This document shows positions 63,385-64,000 of a stretch of 64,000 bases of DNA, in pieces. Source of the stretch: Bacteroidota bacterium. GTDB lineage: Bacteria; Bacteroidota; Bacteroidia; Chitinophagales; Chitinophagaceae. Below the pieces are notes generated by a model. It was not told the DNA's origin, did no database searches, and saw only the letters and a list, made by a program, of their open reading frames with translations. Both the position numbers and the translations under genes were made by a program. The DNA lies in contig JAIUNW010000005.1 in assembly GCA_020161535.1 (NCBI GenBank), positions 62,001-126,000 of the forward strand, in the 5' to 3' direction. Each line of letters starts with the position of its first letter. Within the stretch, counting starts at the first letter, position 1.

Positions 63385-64000
63385 TCAGAAGATATTTGTG
63401 CGGTCCATGATGATGATCATGAAAGAAATGAGGCTGATGGCGATGGGTGCCCATTGTCCCGCGTTTTCACGTGTCACCCTGTTTTTGCTGGGCGATACAT
63501 AAACAATATCATTCGATTGCAGATAGTAATAAGGAGAGGTAAATATGTCAGTATTGTTCAGGTTAATTCTGTGCAGGATTTTGTCGCCATTGTCTTTTTC
63601 ACGAAGCACCAGCACGTCGGTGCGCTGACCGTAAATAGTGATATCACCCGCCAGGCCCAGGGCCTCGAGCAAACTCAGCTTTTCATTCGGTACCGTGTAC
63701 ACACCCGGCCGGCTTACTTCACCCAATACGCTTACGCGGAAGTTTAGAAAGCGAATGGTAACGATCGGGTCGATCAGGAGTTTACGTTCAACCAATTGTT
63801 TAACGAGATAGGTGTTGACTTCAGATTTCGTCATACCATCTACCTTGATAGCGCCCAGGATCGGGAAATTGATTTCGCCGTTTTGGTTAACGAGATAACC
63901 GACTGTGAGTGTATTATTGCTGCCCGCCGTAGCACTGTTCGCGTTGGGCGTTGATTCGTTCGGCGCGTTGAAAATGAGTGTGGCTTCCGGGTTTAAGCTG
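63385..64000 (-). CDS. Polysaccharide export protein (Wza-like), truncated by the window edge
   Basis: The frame is open to the window's last base: the visible part is about 205 residues of the C-terminal side, of which the stretch before M63834 reads LTVGYLVNQNGEINFPILGA, the poly-export domain. It is followed by the SLBB domain (VSVLGEVSRPGVYTVPNEKL, about 30 residues after that Met) and a final membrane helix (WAPIAISLISFMIIIM), as in many Bacteroidota Wza-type proteins that lie on a single C-terminal helix. The start and signal peptide are outside the window. It is the first visible gene of the exopolysaccharide operon and directly precedes wzc. Confidence 0.88.
   Translation of the reverse strand, partial: SLNPEATLIFNAPNESTPNANSATAGSNNTLTVGYLVNQNGEINFPILGAIKVDGMTKSEVNTYLVKQLVERKLLIDPIVTIRFLNFRVSVLGEVSRPGVYTVPNEKLSLLEALGLAGDITIYGQRTDVLVLREKDNGDKILHRINLNNTDIFTSPYYYLQSNDIVYVSPSKNRVTRENAGQWAPIAISLISFMIIIMDRTNIF

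Overview
The window is chromosomal DNA from a member of the phylum Bacteroidota, most likely of the Chitinophagales/Sphingobacteriia type. The evidence is an ECF sigma / FecR anti-sigma / SusC / SusD locus, TAnnTTTG-type -7 promoter elements, almost no Shine-Dalgarno sequences before genes, futalosine-pathway menaquinone synthesis (MqnE), FKBP and MsrA lipoproteins, and Bacteroidota-style HU(CCDC81)-SPOR and TonB C-terminal proteins. Genus and species cannot be fixed from the sequence alone. I saw no rRNA, tRNA, CRISPR array, transposase or prophage.

Layout. 1-1.4 kb: two adjacent genes of unknown function, the first with a zinc ribbon and possibly cut by the window edge. 1.4-3.4 kb (minus): pyrR-pyrB-coaD. 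3.4-4.4 kb: a gene-free stretch with a ~302-bp tandem duplication carrying a 147-bp nested inverted-repeat element, followed by a 15-bp minisatellite. 4.4-11.2 kb (plus): a TetR regulator and a TolC / HlyD / two ATPases / two permeases export operon. It resembles E. coli cecR-ybhGFSR, with YbhF split into two genes and a dedicated outer-membrane channel; a shared palindrome in front of the regulator and in front of tolC looks like its operator. 11.3-14.0 kb (minus): pruA and prfB, the latter with a programmed +1 frameshift. 14.1-21.6 kb (plus): msrA, then ECF sigma, FecR, SusC, SusD with no carbohydrate-active enzyme attached. 21.7-32 kb: housekeeping genes on both strands (desaturase, peptide-binding lipoprotein, M1 peptidase, NlpC/P60, dnaE, trxA, a cbpA-cbpM pair, a TonB-like protein). 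32.9-40.4 kb: CNT nucleoside transporter, mqnE, alpha/beta hydrolase, a small membrane protein, sdaA, an FKBP lipoprotein, a small membrane protein, and an HU-SPOR protein.

40.4-64 kb (all minus, running off the right edge): one Wzx/Wzy-type exopolysaccharide cluster. In transcription order it holds Wza-like export protein (partial), Wzc-like tyrosine kinase, Wzx flippase, GT2, Wzy polymerase, two GT4, an RmlD-like reductase, GT2, GT4, a polytopic GT-C-like enzyme, a Gfo/LbH-acetyltransferase/DegT set for a 3-acetamido sugar, an undecaprenyl-phosphate GT2 plus small flippase, a 4-epimerase-like SDR, a second DegT and Gfo, a TIM-barrel aldo/keto-reductase-like protein, and finally the initiating polyprenyl glycosylphosphotransferase. 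Together these can make nucleotide sugars, assemble a lipid-linked repeat unit, flip, polymerise and export it, and perhaps decorate it by a GtrAB-like route.

The most unusual items are the structured tandem repeat with its minisatellite (3.5-4.3 kb), the matched operators of the efflux locus, the AGGAGG-dependent frameshift site of prfB in a phylum that largely ignores Shine-Dalgarno pairing, and the putative three-part side-chain glycosylation system inside the exopolysaccharide cluster.
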